59,205 bases of DNA, taken from positions 1 through 59,205 of the forward strand of contig DVLI01000012.1 in the NCBI GenBank assembly GCA_018715595.1, written 5' to 3'. This DNA comes from Candidatus Caccoplasma merdavium (GTDB taxonomy: Bacteria > Bacteroidota > Bacteroidia > Bacteroidales > UBA11471). Numbering within the stretch: position 1 is the stretch's first letter; every line of letters begins with the position of its first letter. This document shows, in pieces, positions 35,115-43,300 of the stretch. The notes below the pieces were generated by a model. The model did not search any database. It had not been told where the DNA came from and saw only the letters and a program-made list of their open reading frames with translations. The translations under genes were made by a program, and so were the position numbers.

Positions 35115-36023
35115 TTAGAAATTGTATTGCAGACCGATGGCGAGGACTTCTTTGAATTGCACTTTGGCGCATTTCCCATGGCCGATGATGTTGCCGTCGG
35201 CATCTTTCTTGTCATAGGCAAATTTGATGTCGTTGTCGTAGACGAGATTGGTCGATACCGAAGCCGAAAGCCATTTGTTGATGGTCATGTTGATTTGCAC
35301 GTCCCACGATACGTCGATGTTGCGGGCCTCTTTCCCGCGCATGTAGTCGGAGAAGAGGTTGAGGCGGGAGTAGAGATTGACGTTTTTCATGACATCGTAG
35401 TTGAGTTCTACTTTGAGGTTGGCGCCCATCTCGTTGAGTACGTTTTTCCCTTCTTCCACACCGAAGGCCCCTTGTCGGGCGAGGGCGTCATCGAGGACGA
35501 AAGTCCCTTTCCAAGTGACCGGGGTGAATACCGCCGACACGATAGGAGCCGGTGTCCAGGTGATACCGAGACCGGCCGAGACATATCCCGGCGCCATGAA
35601 GCGAGAGACAAACGTGCGCTCGTTGTCGCTGCCATACTGGTAGCCGTTGGAAAATTGCGATTGGTAGGTGAGGAATGCACTCAGGTAAAGTGATTTCTCG
35701 ATTTGGAAACCGTAGTTGGAGTTGAGGTATATTTTATCGGTGGTCTTTTTCAGCGGTGCATCGCCGGTTTGGTTGAAACCGTAGTTGAGTTCTACCCGGT
35801 TCTGCCACAAATGTTTTTCATTTTTGTAGTCGGCCTGGTAAGTAAACTGGGCATCGAGAGCCAAGGCGTTCTCGCCTCCGGCGGCCCAGTTGGTAAAGCT
35901 CGACTGGGTGAATTTAAGACCCACAAAGCCGGCTTTTGTCCACGGTGACGGTGCCTTTTCCTGGGCAGAGATGCTGGTTGCGGAAAGAAGTACCAATGCA
36001 ACCAGAAAAATCGAATGTCTCAT
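35115..36023 (-). CDS. DUF3078 family outer-membrane beta-barrel-like protein
   Basis: The 302-residue protein has a signal peptide (MRHSIFLVALVLLSATSISA) and the DUF3078 start WTKAGFVGLKFTQSSFTNWA, followed by AGGENALALDAQFTYQADYK. The remainder alternates short hydrophobic strands with polar turns and ends in YNF, with a C-terminal aromatic typical of outer-membrane barrels. The family is specific to Bacteroidota and has no known function. It is divergent from rubredoxin. Confidence 0.85.
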   Translation of the reverse strand: MRHSIFLVALVLLSATSISAQEKAPSPWTKAGFVGLKFTQSSFTNWAAGGENALALDAQFTYQADYKNEKHLWQNRVELNYGFNQTGDAPLKKTTDKIYLNSNYGFQIEKSLYLSAFLTYQSQFSNGYQYGSDNERTFVSRFMAPGYVSAGLGITWTPAPIVSAVFTPVTWKGTFVLDDALARQGAFGVEEGKNVLNEMGANLKVELNYDVMKNVNLYSRLNLFSDYMRGKEARNIDVSWDVQINMTINKWLSASVSTNLVYDNDIKFAYDKKDADGNIIGHGKCAKVQFKEVLAIGLQYNF

Positions 36024-36183
36024 AGTATTTTGTTTAAGGGGTTATGATGCAAAAATATGTAAAATAATTTTCCCGATATTATGCAATTCAACAAAAAGAT
36101 GATATATTTGTTTTACTTCTTGATGGAAGATAAAATAAAGACGATTCCGTCGTCGTGTTATTAACTTTAAAAGTCAACTGTTT

Positions 36184-36348
36184 ATGAAAAAGTACAAATG
36201 CAGCGTGTGTGATTGGATATACGACCCGGCCGTCGGAGATCCCGAAGGGGGTATTGCTCCCGGAACCGCATTCGAAGATATTCCCGATGATTGGGTATGT
36301 CCGCTTTGTGGGGTAGGAAAAGATGATTTTGAAGAGGTAGACGAGTAG
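36184..36348 (+). CDS. Rubredoxin
   Basis: The 54-residue iron protein carries both cysteine knuckles: CSVCDW near residues 6-11 and [11 protein letters not shown] near 39-49, with the intervening [20 protein letters not shown] typical of rubredoxins. It is a small cytoplasmic one-electron carrier, in anaerobes often serving rubrerythrin or superoxide/NADH peroxide reduction. It is transcribed alone: TATATTTG at 36103-36110 is a promoter candidate and a terminator follows. The nearby hydrogenase operon is on the other strand. Confidence 0.97.
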   Translation: MKKYKCSVCDWIYDPAVGDPEGGIAPGTAFEDIPDDWVCPLCGVGKDDFEEVDE

Positions 36349-36370
36349 TCCGCTTTTTCGATTTACGGAT

Positions 36371-36406
36371 AAAAGTCTCCGCTGCTTACAAGTAGTGGAG
36401 ACTTTT
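36371..36406 (+). terminator. Intrinsic terminator after rubredoxin
   Basis: Hairpin AAAAGTCTCC / GGAGACTTTT with further pairing in the loop, followed by TCTTTT. Confidence 0.85.
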
Positions 36407-36467
36407 CTTTTGGAACGATTTCAAGATTTTTTCTCGTCCATGCCGTTTTAAGAGCCGATGGAATTTG

Positions 36468-36662
36468 TCATTCGTTTTTCTCTTCATGCCGAGGGGCCAC
36501 GAACACCGCCTTCTCGCACTCTATTTTGAAGGAGGTCGGCGTTGATTCTCCCCCAGTGACGAAATCGCTCCGCACTTTGGAGTAGTCGTAGTGTGAAAGA
36601 TACACCCCATGGACAATTTTCCGGGGGCGGTTGTCGGTGAAGATAGACGTGTCTTTATCCAT
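36468..36662 (-). CDS. Small hydrogenase-operon protein of unknown function
   Basis: The 64-residue product begins MDKDTSIFTDNRPRKIVHGV and ends in the acidic-basic tail RHEEKNE. It has no signal peptide, no membrane segment and only one cysteine (in FKIECEKAVF). The gene starts 4 nt after the hyaD stop, in the same direction, and ends the operon, so it is probably translated with the hydrogenase genes. I recognise no family. An accessory role in hydrogenase maturation is a guess from position only. Confidence 0.62.
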   Translation of the reverse strand: MDKDTSIFTDNRPRKIVHGVYLSHYDYSKVRSDFVTGGESTPTSFKIECEKAVFVAPRHEEKNE

Positions 36663-36666
36663 AGTA

Positions 36667-37128
36667 TCAGTGTTTTGTGTGAGTGTTTATCAATTCTCGT
36701 ACCTTTTCTCCGATGAGCGGAATGGCCCGTGCCACATCGGGCGACAGATGCAGCCCGATTTTTTTTACGTTTACGACAGAGACGGCAATGAGGTCGATGT
36801 CGGGTATCTGTTCCTGCACCATCATCGCCTCTATCATCTCTTTCAGCCCTATTTCATGGGCACTCAGTAGCGGCGGATAGTCCTGTGAATAATGGGGTTT
36901 TATGTGCCTTATCGTCCCCGGTGCATTCCCGTCGAGCGTGGCGTCGATGAGAATCACGCGCTTGTACTCTTGCAAGAGGCCGATGAGGGCGATGCCCCCG
37001 GTACCTCCGTCGAGCAGGTCGACCCACGGGGGGAGGTTCTCTTTCTGCAAGGAATCGACGGCATGTATGCCGACGCCCTCGTCGCACAACACGAGGTTGC
37101 CCACGCCCATGACAAGTATCTCTTTCAT
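36667..37128 (-). CDS. hyaD: Hydrogenase maturation endopeptidase (HyaD/HybD family)
   Basis: This cytoplasmic protease cleaves the C-terminal tail of the hydrogenase large subunit after nickel insertion. The 153-residue protein has the start ILVMGVGNLVLCDEGVGIHA, with nickel-sensing ligands Glu17, Asp62 (in ILIDATLDG) and His91 (in SAHEIGL) at the positions expected for HybD. It overlaps the cytochrome b gene by 4 nt (ATGA). The cleavage target, a 15-residue tail, is present in the large subunit gene two positions upstream. Confidence 0.95.
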   Translation of the reverse strand: MKEILVMGVGNLVLCDEGVGIHAVDSLQKENLPPWVDLLDGGTGGIALIGLLQEYKRVILIDATLDGNAPGTIRHIKPHYSQDYPPLLSAHEIGLKEMIEAMMVQEQIPDIDLIAVSVVNVKKIGLHLSPDVARAIPLIGEKVRELINTHTKH

Positions 37129-37910
37129 GATTCAACCCTTTCGGCTTTACGCTGTTGCCGCATCAGTTGGCGCGCTCTCAGTTTCTTGGTCGCGATGACG
37201 CGTTCTTTCCGTTCTTCGGCTGCCAGCTCATCGACCAGTTGGTTGTCGGCAAACTTCCACCCGCCGATAATTGAGGAGGCGATGCCGTTGCGTTCGATGT
37301 AGTCGTGATAGAAAACCAGGTAGACATGCACAAGCATGAAAAGCACAAACACCCATAAGAAGATGTGGTGTATGTTGCGCCACGGGAAGAACCCTCCCGT
37401 GGCGATGAGCAGCTTTTCAAAGTATGGCGCATAAAAGGCATCGGACGAGGCGGCAAACATGGCCACGCCGGTGACGATTTGCACCGCCATGGCGACAAAC
37501 AGTCCCAAGTAGGTGAGGGCGGCCAGGCTGTTGTGCCCGATGTCGTAGAGCGGTTTGGGAGAGAGGAGGAGTATGTCGACCTTTATCGTGTCGAAGATGC
37601 TGCGCCATTGTCTCCGGGTGAGGGGTATGTAGTTGGGCCATCGGGCGAAGCGGTTCCCGGCAAAGAGCCAGTATATGCGCACGATGAAGTTGAAGATGAA
37701 GACTCCCGCGGCTATGAAATGCGTCAGCCTCACCCAGCCGAACCAGTAGTTGTCGATGGGGGGCGTAGCGTGCATGATGGCCGGCGGGTCGCCGATGATG
37801 TAGCCCGTGATGCACAGTATCACGATGCACAGGGCGTTTACCCAGTGGAAGATGCGCACCGGGAGTTGCCACACATAGACTTCGGTGAGATGGGCTTTTT
37901 TGCGAATCAT
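37125..37910 (-). CDS. hyaC: [NiFe]-hydrogenase b-type cytochrome subunit
   Basis: The 261-residue integral membrane protein (four to five hydrophobic segments) takes electrons from the hydrogenase small subunit to the quinone pool. The HyaC-type start EVYVWQLPVRIFHWVNALCI carries a heme-ligand His, and LTHFIAAGVFIFNFIVRIYW and HHIFLWVFVLFMLVHVYLVF supply others. It ends in a long basic tail (RKERVIATKKLRARQLMRQQ) that is longer than usual. It follows hyaB by 24 nt and overlaps hyaD. Confidence 0.94.
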   Translation of the reverse strand: MIRKKAHLTEVYVWQLPVRIFHWVNALCIVILCITGYIIGDPPAIMHATPPIDNYWFGWVRLTHFIAAGVFIFNFIVRIYWLFAGNRFARWPNYIPLTRRQWRSIFDTIKVDILLLSPKPLYDIGHNSLAALTYLGLFVAMAVQIVTGVAMFAASSDAFYAPYFEKLLIATGGFFPWRNIHHIFLWVFVLFMLVHVYLVFYHDYIERNGIASSIIGGWKFADNQLVDELAAEERKERVIATKKLRARQLMRQQRKAERVES

Positions 37911-37934
37911 TGCAGGTCGTTTTTTAGTTGCACA

Positions 37935-39653
37935 TTACATGGTGTCGAATTGGTGTATGTGTTTGCCCTCTTCGTCATAGAGATGCACCGAGCAGGCCAT
38001 GCAGGGGTCGAACGAGTGTATCGTGCGTATGATTTCGAGCGGAGCCTCGCTGTCGTGGACGGGAGTTCCCAGCAGGGAGGCTTCGAAGGCCGAACGCTGT
38101 CCCCGCACGTCGCGAGGCGATGCGTTCCAGGTCGTGGGCACCACCATCTGGTAGTTTTTTATCTTTTTGTTTTCTATGTCGACGTAGTGAGCCAGGGAGC
38201 CCCGGGGAGCTTCGGTCAGTCCGAATCCGTTTGCCTGTTGCGGCCAGGAGTCGGGTTCCCAGTAGATGTTGTTGAACATGCGCTGGTCGCCGTTCTTGAT
38301 TTGCGTGAGCAGGCGTATGTAAAATTCTTCCATCCAGTGAGCCACCAGTTCCGATTCGATGGCGCGGGCCAAGGTGCGTCCCACGGTCGAGTACATGGCC
38401 TCGAAGGGAACGTGCAGTTGCGATAGGCTGCGGTCGATGAGTTCTTTGTAGTCTTCCTGTCCCGCCGCATAGGCAATGACGGCGCGGGCCAGCGGCCCTG
38501 TTTCCATGGCGAGCCCCTTGTAACGGGGTGTTTTTATCCAGCTGTATGGTTCCCGGGTGTCGAGGTGGGCGTAGGGCGGGGTGGGACCCGTGTAGTCGAG
38601 GACGGTTTCTCCCGCCGAAGGGTGGAGGCCGGCCTCTTTGCCCTCTTTGTAACGGTACCACGAGTTGTTGACAAACTCTTGCAGACCGTCGTCGGCTGTC
38701 GGGTCGAACTCTTCGACGTGCGACAGGTCGCGGTCGACGACTATGCCGCGCGGACTTTTGTAGGTGCTGGTTTCACCGTAGTTTCCCATCGGGTAGTCGC
38801 CATAAGAGATGTAGTTGCGCAATCCGCCTCCGATGCGTGTCCACTCGGGATAGTAGGAGGCAATGGCGATAACGTCGGGCAGATATACTTCATGTATGAA
38901 GTCCCGGCTCTTCTCGATAATCTCGGCCACCAGGCTCAGGCGTTCGAGGTTCAAGGCATTCGGGTCGTTGATGTTTACGGCGCAGGCCATGCCGCCCACG
39001 AGGAAGTTGGGGTGTGGATTTTTCCCGCCGAAGATGGTCTGTATTTTCACAATCTCCTTTTGCACGTCGAGTGCTTCGAGGTAGTGCGCCACGGCGATGA
39101 GGTTCACTTCGGGCGGCAGTTTGTAGGCCGGGTGACCCCAGTAACCGTTGCTGAAAATGCCCAGTTGCCCGCCGTTTACGAACTTCCCGATTTTTTGTTG
39201 CACCTCTCTGAAATAGCCCCGGGAACTTTTGGGCCATGCCGAGAGCGACTGGGCTATCTCCGAGGCTTTGCCCGGGTCGGCCTTCAAGGCCGACATCACA
39301 TCGACCCAGTCGAGTGCTTGCAACTGGTAGAAGTGCACGACATGGTCGTGCATGAAGAGGGCTCCCTGCATGAGGTTGCGCACCATTTCGGCGTTGGGCG
39401 GGACGACGATTCCCAATGCGTTCTCCACGGCTCTCACCGAACACAGCGAGTGTATCGAGGTGCACACACCGCATACGCGTCCCACATAGGCCCAGGCTTC
39501 GCGCGGGTCGCGGTCGCGCACGATGATTTCGATGCCGCGCACCATGGTGCCGCTGCTGAACGCGTCTTCGACAATTCCATTCTCTATATCGGCTTCAATG
39601 CGCAGATGACCCTCGATGCGGGTGACGGGGTCTACGACGATTCGTTTGCTCAT
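37935..39653 (-). CDS. hyaB: [NiFe]-hydrogenase large subunit
   Basis: This 572-residue catalytic subunit holds the NiFe(CN)2CO site. The N-terminal ligand motif is RVCGVCTSIH (Cys61, Cys64) and the C-terminal one DPCMACSVH (Cys551, Cys554), followed by a 15-residue tail (LYDEEGKHIHQFDTM) for removal by HyaD after His557. Length and motifs fit group 1 membrane-bound uptake hydrogenases. The gene is 3 nt after hyaA and leads into hyaC. It is exported with HyaA, which carries the Tat signal. Confidence 0.97.
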   Translation of the reverse strand: MSKRIVVDPVTRIEGHLRIEADIENGIVEDAFSSGTMVRGIEIIVRDRDPREAWAYVGRVCGVCTSIHSLCSVRAVENALGIVVPPNAEMVRNLMQGALFMHDHVVHFYQLQALDWVDVMSALKADPGKASEIAQSLSAWPKSSRGYFREVQQKIGKFVNGGQLGIFSNGYWGHPAYKLPPEVNLIAVAHYLEALDVQKEIVKIQTIFGGKNPHPNFLVGGMACAVNINDPNALNLERLSLVAEIIEKSRDFIHEVYLPDVIAIASYYPEWTRIGGGLRNYISYGDYPMGNYGETSTYKSPRGIVVDRDLSHVEEFDPTADDGLQEFVNNSWYRYKEGKEAGLHPSAGETVLDYTGPTPPYAHLDTREPYSWIKTPRYKGLAMETGPLARAVIAYAAGQEDYKELIDRSLSQLHVPFEAMYSTVGRTLARAIESELVAHWMEEFYIRLLTQIKNGDQRMFNNIYWEPDSWPQQANGFGLTEAPRGSLAHYVDIENKKIKNYQMVVPTTWNASPRDVRGQRSAFEASLLGTPVHDSEAPLEIIRTIHSFDPCMACSVHLYDEEGKHIHQFDTM

Positions 39654-39656
39654 GAT

Positions 39657-40853
39657 TTATAACGATTGAGGGTTATCATTCTTGTCGTCTTCCAGCGTGG
39701 CCAGTGACGCATCTATTTCTTTCTCCTCCCGGTCGAGTTCCGACTTGTTTTCCCGATGTACTTCCCGATTGAGCGAAAGGTCGTCGGTGCGGTTTTTTAT
39801 CAGGTTGCGTTTCTGAATGTTGGTCGCCACGGCATGTGCCAGAATACCCCCGATGGCCACGGCGCTGAGGCCGGCTCCGATTTTGTCGGCCGTGGCTTCG
39901 ATGCCGATGCCGTGCACATGGGGAATGTGGCTGTAAAGCGGGCCGTAGTCCCAGAAATTGGCTTCGGAGCAGCCTATGCAGCCGTGTCCCGACTGTATGG
40001 GGTAACTCACGCTGTCGTTCCACTTGATTACGGCACAGGAGTTGAAGGTGTTGGGACCTTTGCAACCCATGTAATAGAGGCAATATCCTTTGCGGGCGTT
40101 TTCGTCGTCGAACGACTGCACAAACAGTCCCGCGTCGTAAGCCGGCCGGCGGTAGCAGGTGTCGTGTATGCGTCGGCCGTAAAAGACTTTCGGACGTCCG
40201 GCGTTGTCGAGTTCGGGCAGGCGGTCAAAGGTCAGCATGTAGGTGATGACCCCGGCCATGACGTCGGCAATGGGAGGGCAACCCTGCACGTTGATGATGG
40301 GTTTGCCCGAGAAGATTTTCCCAACGGATTCGGCGTGCGTCGGGTTGGGGTGGGCATGTTGTATGCAGCCCGACGAGGCGCAGTTGCCCCAGGCGATGAT
40401 GGCCTCGGCACCGGCCGCCCCTTCTTCGAATATCGTGCGGGCATCGCGCCCGGCAATGGTGCAATAGCCGGGGCTGCCGAGCGGTATGGCTCCTTCGACC
40501 ACCATCACATAATTGCCGTAGTTCTCGCGCATGGCTTTTTCGCGCAGAGCCTCGGCCTGTTCGCCTGCCGCGGCCATGAGGGTGTCGCTATATTCGAGCG
40601 AAATCATCTCCATGAGGATTTGGCTCACGAGGGGGTGAGAAGCCCGCAAGAACGATTCGCTGCAACAGGTGCATTCCTGGAAGTGATACCACAATACCGG
40701 TTTACGGGGTTTGCGTTGCAGGGCATCTACCACTTGTGCCATACCACTGGTTTGCAACCCCAGTAGCGCGCTCATGATGCCGCAGAATTTGAGGAATTCC
40801 CGACGTGTGTACCCCTTGCGCCTCAATTCATCATACAAACTTTTTCTTTCCAT
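39657..40853 (-). CDS. hyaA: [NiFe]-hydrogenase small subunit with Tat signal (oxygen-tolerant type)
   Basis: This 398-residue iron-sulfur subunit has a Tat signal with YTRREFLKF (15-23) and, near the C-terminus, a membrane anchor (IGAGLSAVAIGGILAHAVAT). All six cysteines that bind the proximal [4Fe-3S] cluster of oxygen-tolerant enzymes are present: Cys61, Cys63 and Cys64 in ECTCCSESF, Cys158 and Cys163 in GNCASSGCIQ, Cys192 in GCPP. Standard enzymes have Gly at the positions of Cys63 and Cys163. The remaining Cys/His (HDTCYRR, GYCLYYMGCKGPNTFNSC, HGCIGCSE) serve the medial and distal clusters. The gene is preceded by hypE in the same direction. Confidence 0.96.
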   Translation of the reverse strand: MERKSLYDELRRKGYTRREFLKFCGIMSALLGLQTSGMAQVVDALQRKPRKPVLWYHFQECTCCSESFLRASHPLVSQILMEMISLEYSDTLMAAAGEQAEALREKAMRENYGNYVMVVEGAIPLGSPGYCTIAGRDARTIFEEGAAGAEAIIAWGNCASSGCIQHAHPNPTHAESVGKIFSGKPIINVQGCPPIADVMAGVITYMLTFDRLPELDNAGRPKVFYGRRIHDTCYRRPAYDAGLFVQSFDDENARKGYCLYYMGCKGPNTFNSCAVIKWNDSVSYPIQSGHGCIGCSEANFWDYGPLYSHIPHVHGIGIEATADKIGAGLSAVAIGGILAHAVATNIQKRNLIKNRTDDLSLNREVHRENKSELDREEKEIDASLATLEDDKNDNPQSL

Positions 40854-40879
40854 ATCGATTCAGTAAAAAAAGAAGATAT

Positions 40880-41920
40880 TCAACAAATGCGGGGCAGTTG
40901 TTCGCCGCTCGCCCGGTAGATGTTGCGGGGGGTGCCGAGCCAGGTGCGCATCACCACTTCGCCGGCCCGTCCCTCGGTGACCCGACCGATGATGCGGGCT
41001 TCCCGGCCGAGCCGCGTGTCGCGGATAAGACGGAGGGCGCTCTCGGCTTCATTGCCGGGCAATATGATGACCAGTACGCCCTCGTTGGCAACAAAGAGCG
41101 GGTCGAGACCCAGCAATTCACAGGCGGACGAGACCGCTTCGCTCACCGGGATTTCTTTTTCCTCGATTTCGATGCGGCAGCGCGCGGCCTCGGCAATCTC
41201 GCACAGCACTTCACCCAAGCCGCCGCGTGTGGCGTCTCGCACGACATGTATGTCGTCGATGTTCGAGACCATGCATTCGACGACCGGTGTCAGGGCCGCC
41301 GTGTCGCTCTTGATGCGACTTTCGAGCCCCAGGTTGTTCCGGGTCGAGAGTATGCACACGCCGTGTTCGCCGAGCGGGCCGGTGACGATGATGGCGTCGC
41401 CTTTGCGCACATGGCAGGGCAGCCACTCCTGTTCGCCATAGAAGGTGCCGATGCCGGCGGTGTTGATATACACGCCATCGCCCTTGCCGTGTTCCACCAC
41501 CTTGGTGTCGCCGGTAACGATATACACGCCGGCTTCGTGGGCGGCAGCCGCCATTTCACCGACGATTTTTTCGAAATCGTCGAGGCGGAATCCCTCTTCC
41601 AAGATGAAACAGGCCGAGAGATATTGGGGCTTGGCTCCACAACACAACAGGTCGTTGACGGTGCCGTTGACGGCCAGACGTCCGATGTTGCCGCCCGGGA
41701 AAAAGAGCGGGGTCACGACAAACGAATCGCTGGTAAAAGCCACCCTGCGGCTGCCGACGGGAAGAATGGCTCCGTCGTGCCGTTGTTGCAGGAACAGGTT
41801 GTCGAAGGCCGGAAAAATGATTCTGTCGAGCAACTCCTGGGTCAGTTTGCCGCCGCTCCCGTGAGCCGCCACGATGTGGCGGTAGCGTTGCGACGACAGG
41901 GGACAAGATAGTTCTTTCAT
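40880..41920 (-). CDS. hypE: Hydrogenase maturation factor HypE
   Basis: HypE (346 residues) receives a carbamoyl group from HypF on its C-terminal cysteine and dehydrates it to the cyanide ligand of the NiFe site. Visible marks are AAHGSGGKLTQELLDRIIFP at the N-terminus, FTSDSFVVTPLFFPGGNIGR, DATRGGLGEVLCEIAE, and the essential C-terminal PRIC (Cys346). It lies between hypD (10 nt) and hyaA (26 nt). Confidence 0.96.
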   Translation of the reverse strand: MKELSCPLSSQRYRHIVAAHGSGGKLTQELLDRIIFPAFDNLFLQQRHDGAILPVGSRRVAFTSDSFVVTPLFFPGGNIGRLAVNGTVNDLLCCGAKPQYLSACFILEEGFRLDDFEKIVGEMAAAAHEAGVYIVTGDTKVVEHGKGDGVYINTAGIGTFYGEQEWLPCHVRKGDAIIVTGPLGEHGVCILSTRNNLGLESRIKSDTAALTPVVECMVSNIDDIHVVRDATRGGLGEVLCEIAEAARCRIEIEEKEIPVSEAVSSACELLGLDPLFVANEGVLVIILPGNEAESALRLIRDTRLGREARIIGRVTEGRAGEVVMRTWLGTPRNIYRASGEQLPRIC

Positions 41921-41930
41921 AACATCTTCT

Positions 41931-43004
41931 TTAACGGCGGTATCGGTAATAGGCGGCGCAAGCCCCTTCGCTCGATACCATGAGTGCTCCCAACGGGTGC
42001 TCGGGCGTGCAGCGCCGGCCGAATGCCGGGCAGTGTGCCGGCGTGGTTTTCCCTTTCAACACATCGCCGGCCCGACACTCGCTTTTCCTGTCGGGAAAGA
42101 CCTCTCCGACAGGAAAACGCTTTAAAGCGTCAAAATGTTCGTATCTCTTTTTTATTTGCAGGCCGCTTGCCGGCAGGCGGCCTATGCCCCGCCACGTCTG
42201 GTCGCAAGGTTGGAATACCTCCTCCACGGCCTCTTTGGCCTTCCGGTTCCCGTGGCGGCTTACGGCGGCCGGGTAGGCATTATAGACGTCGTGTTCCCCA
42301 TTTTCGAGCAGGCGTATGTCGTGGTAAATGCCCAATAGCAGTTCGACGGGCGTGAAGCCGGTCACGCTGATGCTTACACCCTGCCGGCGGGCCAGTTCTT
42401 CATATCGGCCATATCCTTCGACGGTGCAGACATGCCCCGCCGCCAAGAGACCGTCGATGCGGCATTCGTCGTCGGCCATAATCGCCTCGATGGCCGGGGG
42501 GACGGTGTAGAGCGACGTGAGGAGGGAGAAGTTCGTTATCTTTTGTCGTTGCGCCGAGAGGATAGCCGACGCATATACGGGAACCGTCGTTTCAAACCCG
42601 ACGGCGAGGAACACCACCTCTTTCCCCGGCAAAGCCTTTGCTATCGGGAGGGCGTCGAGCGGACTGTATAGCATGCGTATGTCGGCACCCCGGCTTTTCA
42701 GTGAGAGCAGGTCGCCCGATATGCCGGGTACGCGCAACATGTCGCCGAAGGTGGTGAAGACGACGTCACTCCGGCCGGCAATCTGCATCGCTTTTTCCAC
42801 GGTCGTTTCGGGGGTCACGCACACGGGACACCCCGGTCCGTGTATGAGTGTGATTTGTGGGGGCAAGAGCTTTTCGATGCCATATCGGGCGATGGCGTGG
42901 GTCTGTCCGCCGCATATCTCCATGATGCGCCACGGGTGGCGGGTGATGCGGTGCAGGGCATCGACGATTCTATCAATGGCGTCGGTCGCTGGCTTCTCCA
43001 TCAT
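41931..43004 (-). CDS. hypD: Hydrogenase maturation factor HypD
   Basis: HypD (357 residues) is the iron-sulfur scaffold on which, with HypC, Fe(CN)2CO is assembled. It has MEICGGQTHAI, GPGCPVCVTP, FGDMLRVPG, GFETTVP and the C-terminal cysteine region ECRAGDVLKGKTTPAHCPAF with GRRCTPEHPLGALMVSSEGA. ATG 43004 or 43001 is the start; it overlaps the end of hypC by about 30 nt. A longer frame to 43220 is not supported. Confidence 0.95.
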   Translation of the reverse strand: MMEKPATDAIDRIVDALHRITRHPWRIMEICGGQTHAIARYGIEKLLPPQITLIHGPGCPVCVTPETTVEKAMQIAGRSDVVFTTFGDMLRVPGISGDLLSLKSRGADIRMLYSPLDALPIAKALPGKEVVFLAVGFETTVPVYASAILSAQRQKITNFSLLTSLYTVPPAIEAIMADDECRIDGLLAAGHVCTVEGYGRYEELARRQGVSISVTGFTPVELLLGIYHDIRLLENGEHDVYNAYPAAVSRHGNRKAKEAVEEVFQPCDQTWRGIGRLPASGLQIKKRYEHFDALKRFPVGEVFPDRKSECRAGDVLKGKTTPAHCPAFGRRCTPEHPLGALMVSSEGACAAYYRYRR

Positions 43005-43245
43005 GATGACAGGTGTTGTGTGGAAAAAGTTTTTCAAAATCGTCCCAAGCAGCTTCGGCGTCGTCGCGGTTGACCACCGTGAGGGCGATGCCGGCATGAG
43101 CCAGGATATATTCTCCCGTCTGCACGTCGACCCAGTCGATGCAGATGGTACGCACGACGCCGCCGAAGTCGACCGTCGCCATGCGCGGTTTCTCCTTGTC
43201 GGCATTCTCAATGGCGACAACTTTTCCGGGAATGGCCAAACACAT
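42973..43245 (-). CDS. hypC: Hydrogenase maturation chaperone HypC
   Basis: The 90-residue chaperone begins MCLAIPGKVVAIEN, with the conserved Cys2 and the His in GEYILAHAGIAL. It shuttles the Fe(CN)2CO group from HypD to the large subunit. Its C-terminus (DDFEKLFPHNTCHHDGEASD) is longer than usual and overlaps hypD by 32 nt. It is the first gene of the minus-strand hydrogenase operon, divergent from hypF. Confidence 0.95.
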   Translation of the reverse strand: MCLAIPGKVVAIENADKEKPRMATVDFGGVVRTICIDWVDVQTGEYILAHAGIALTVVNRDDAEAAWDDFEKLFPHNTCHHDGEASDRRH

Positions 43246-43268
43246 GATTCACAGTTTTTAATTCCAAG

Positions 43269-43291
43269 AACAATTTCCTGCGCGAATTGTT
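43269..43291. promoter_or_regulatory. Palindrome in the divergent hypC-hypF control region
   Basis: AACAATT-N9-AATTGTT is a perfect inverted repeat with 7-nt arms, centred in the 55-nt gap between the divergent starts of hypC (43245) and hypF (43301). Its position suggests an operator acting on both promoters. The regulator is unknown, and no clear TAnnTTTG is visible in the gap. Confidence 0.45.
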
Positions 43292-43300
43292 TTCTTCGGC

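Noticed and set aside
34840..35172. Open frames in the tandem repeat with a repeated peptide
   Set aside because: The repeated peptide is only the translation of the 85-bp promoter repeat.
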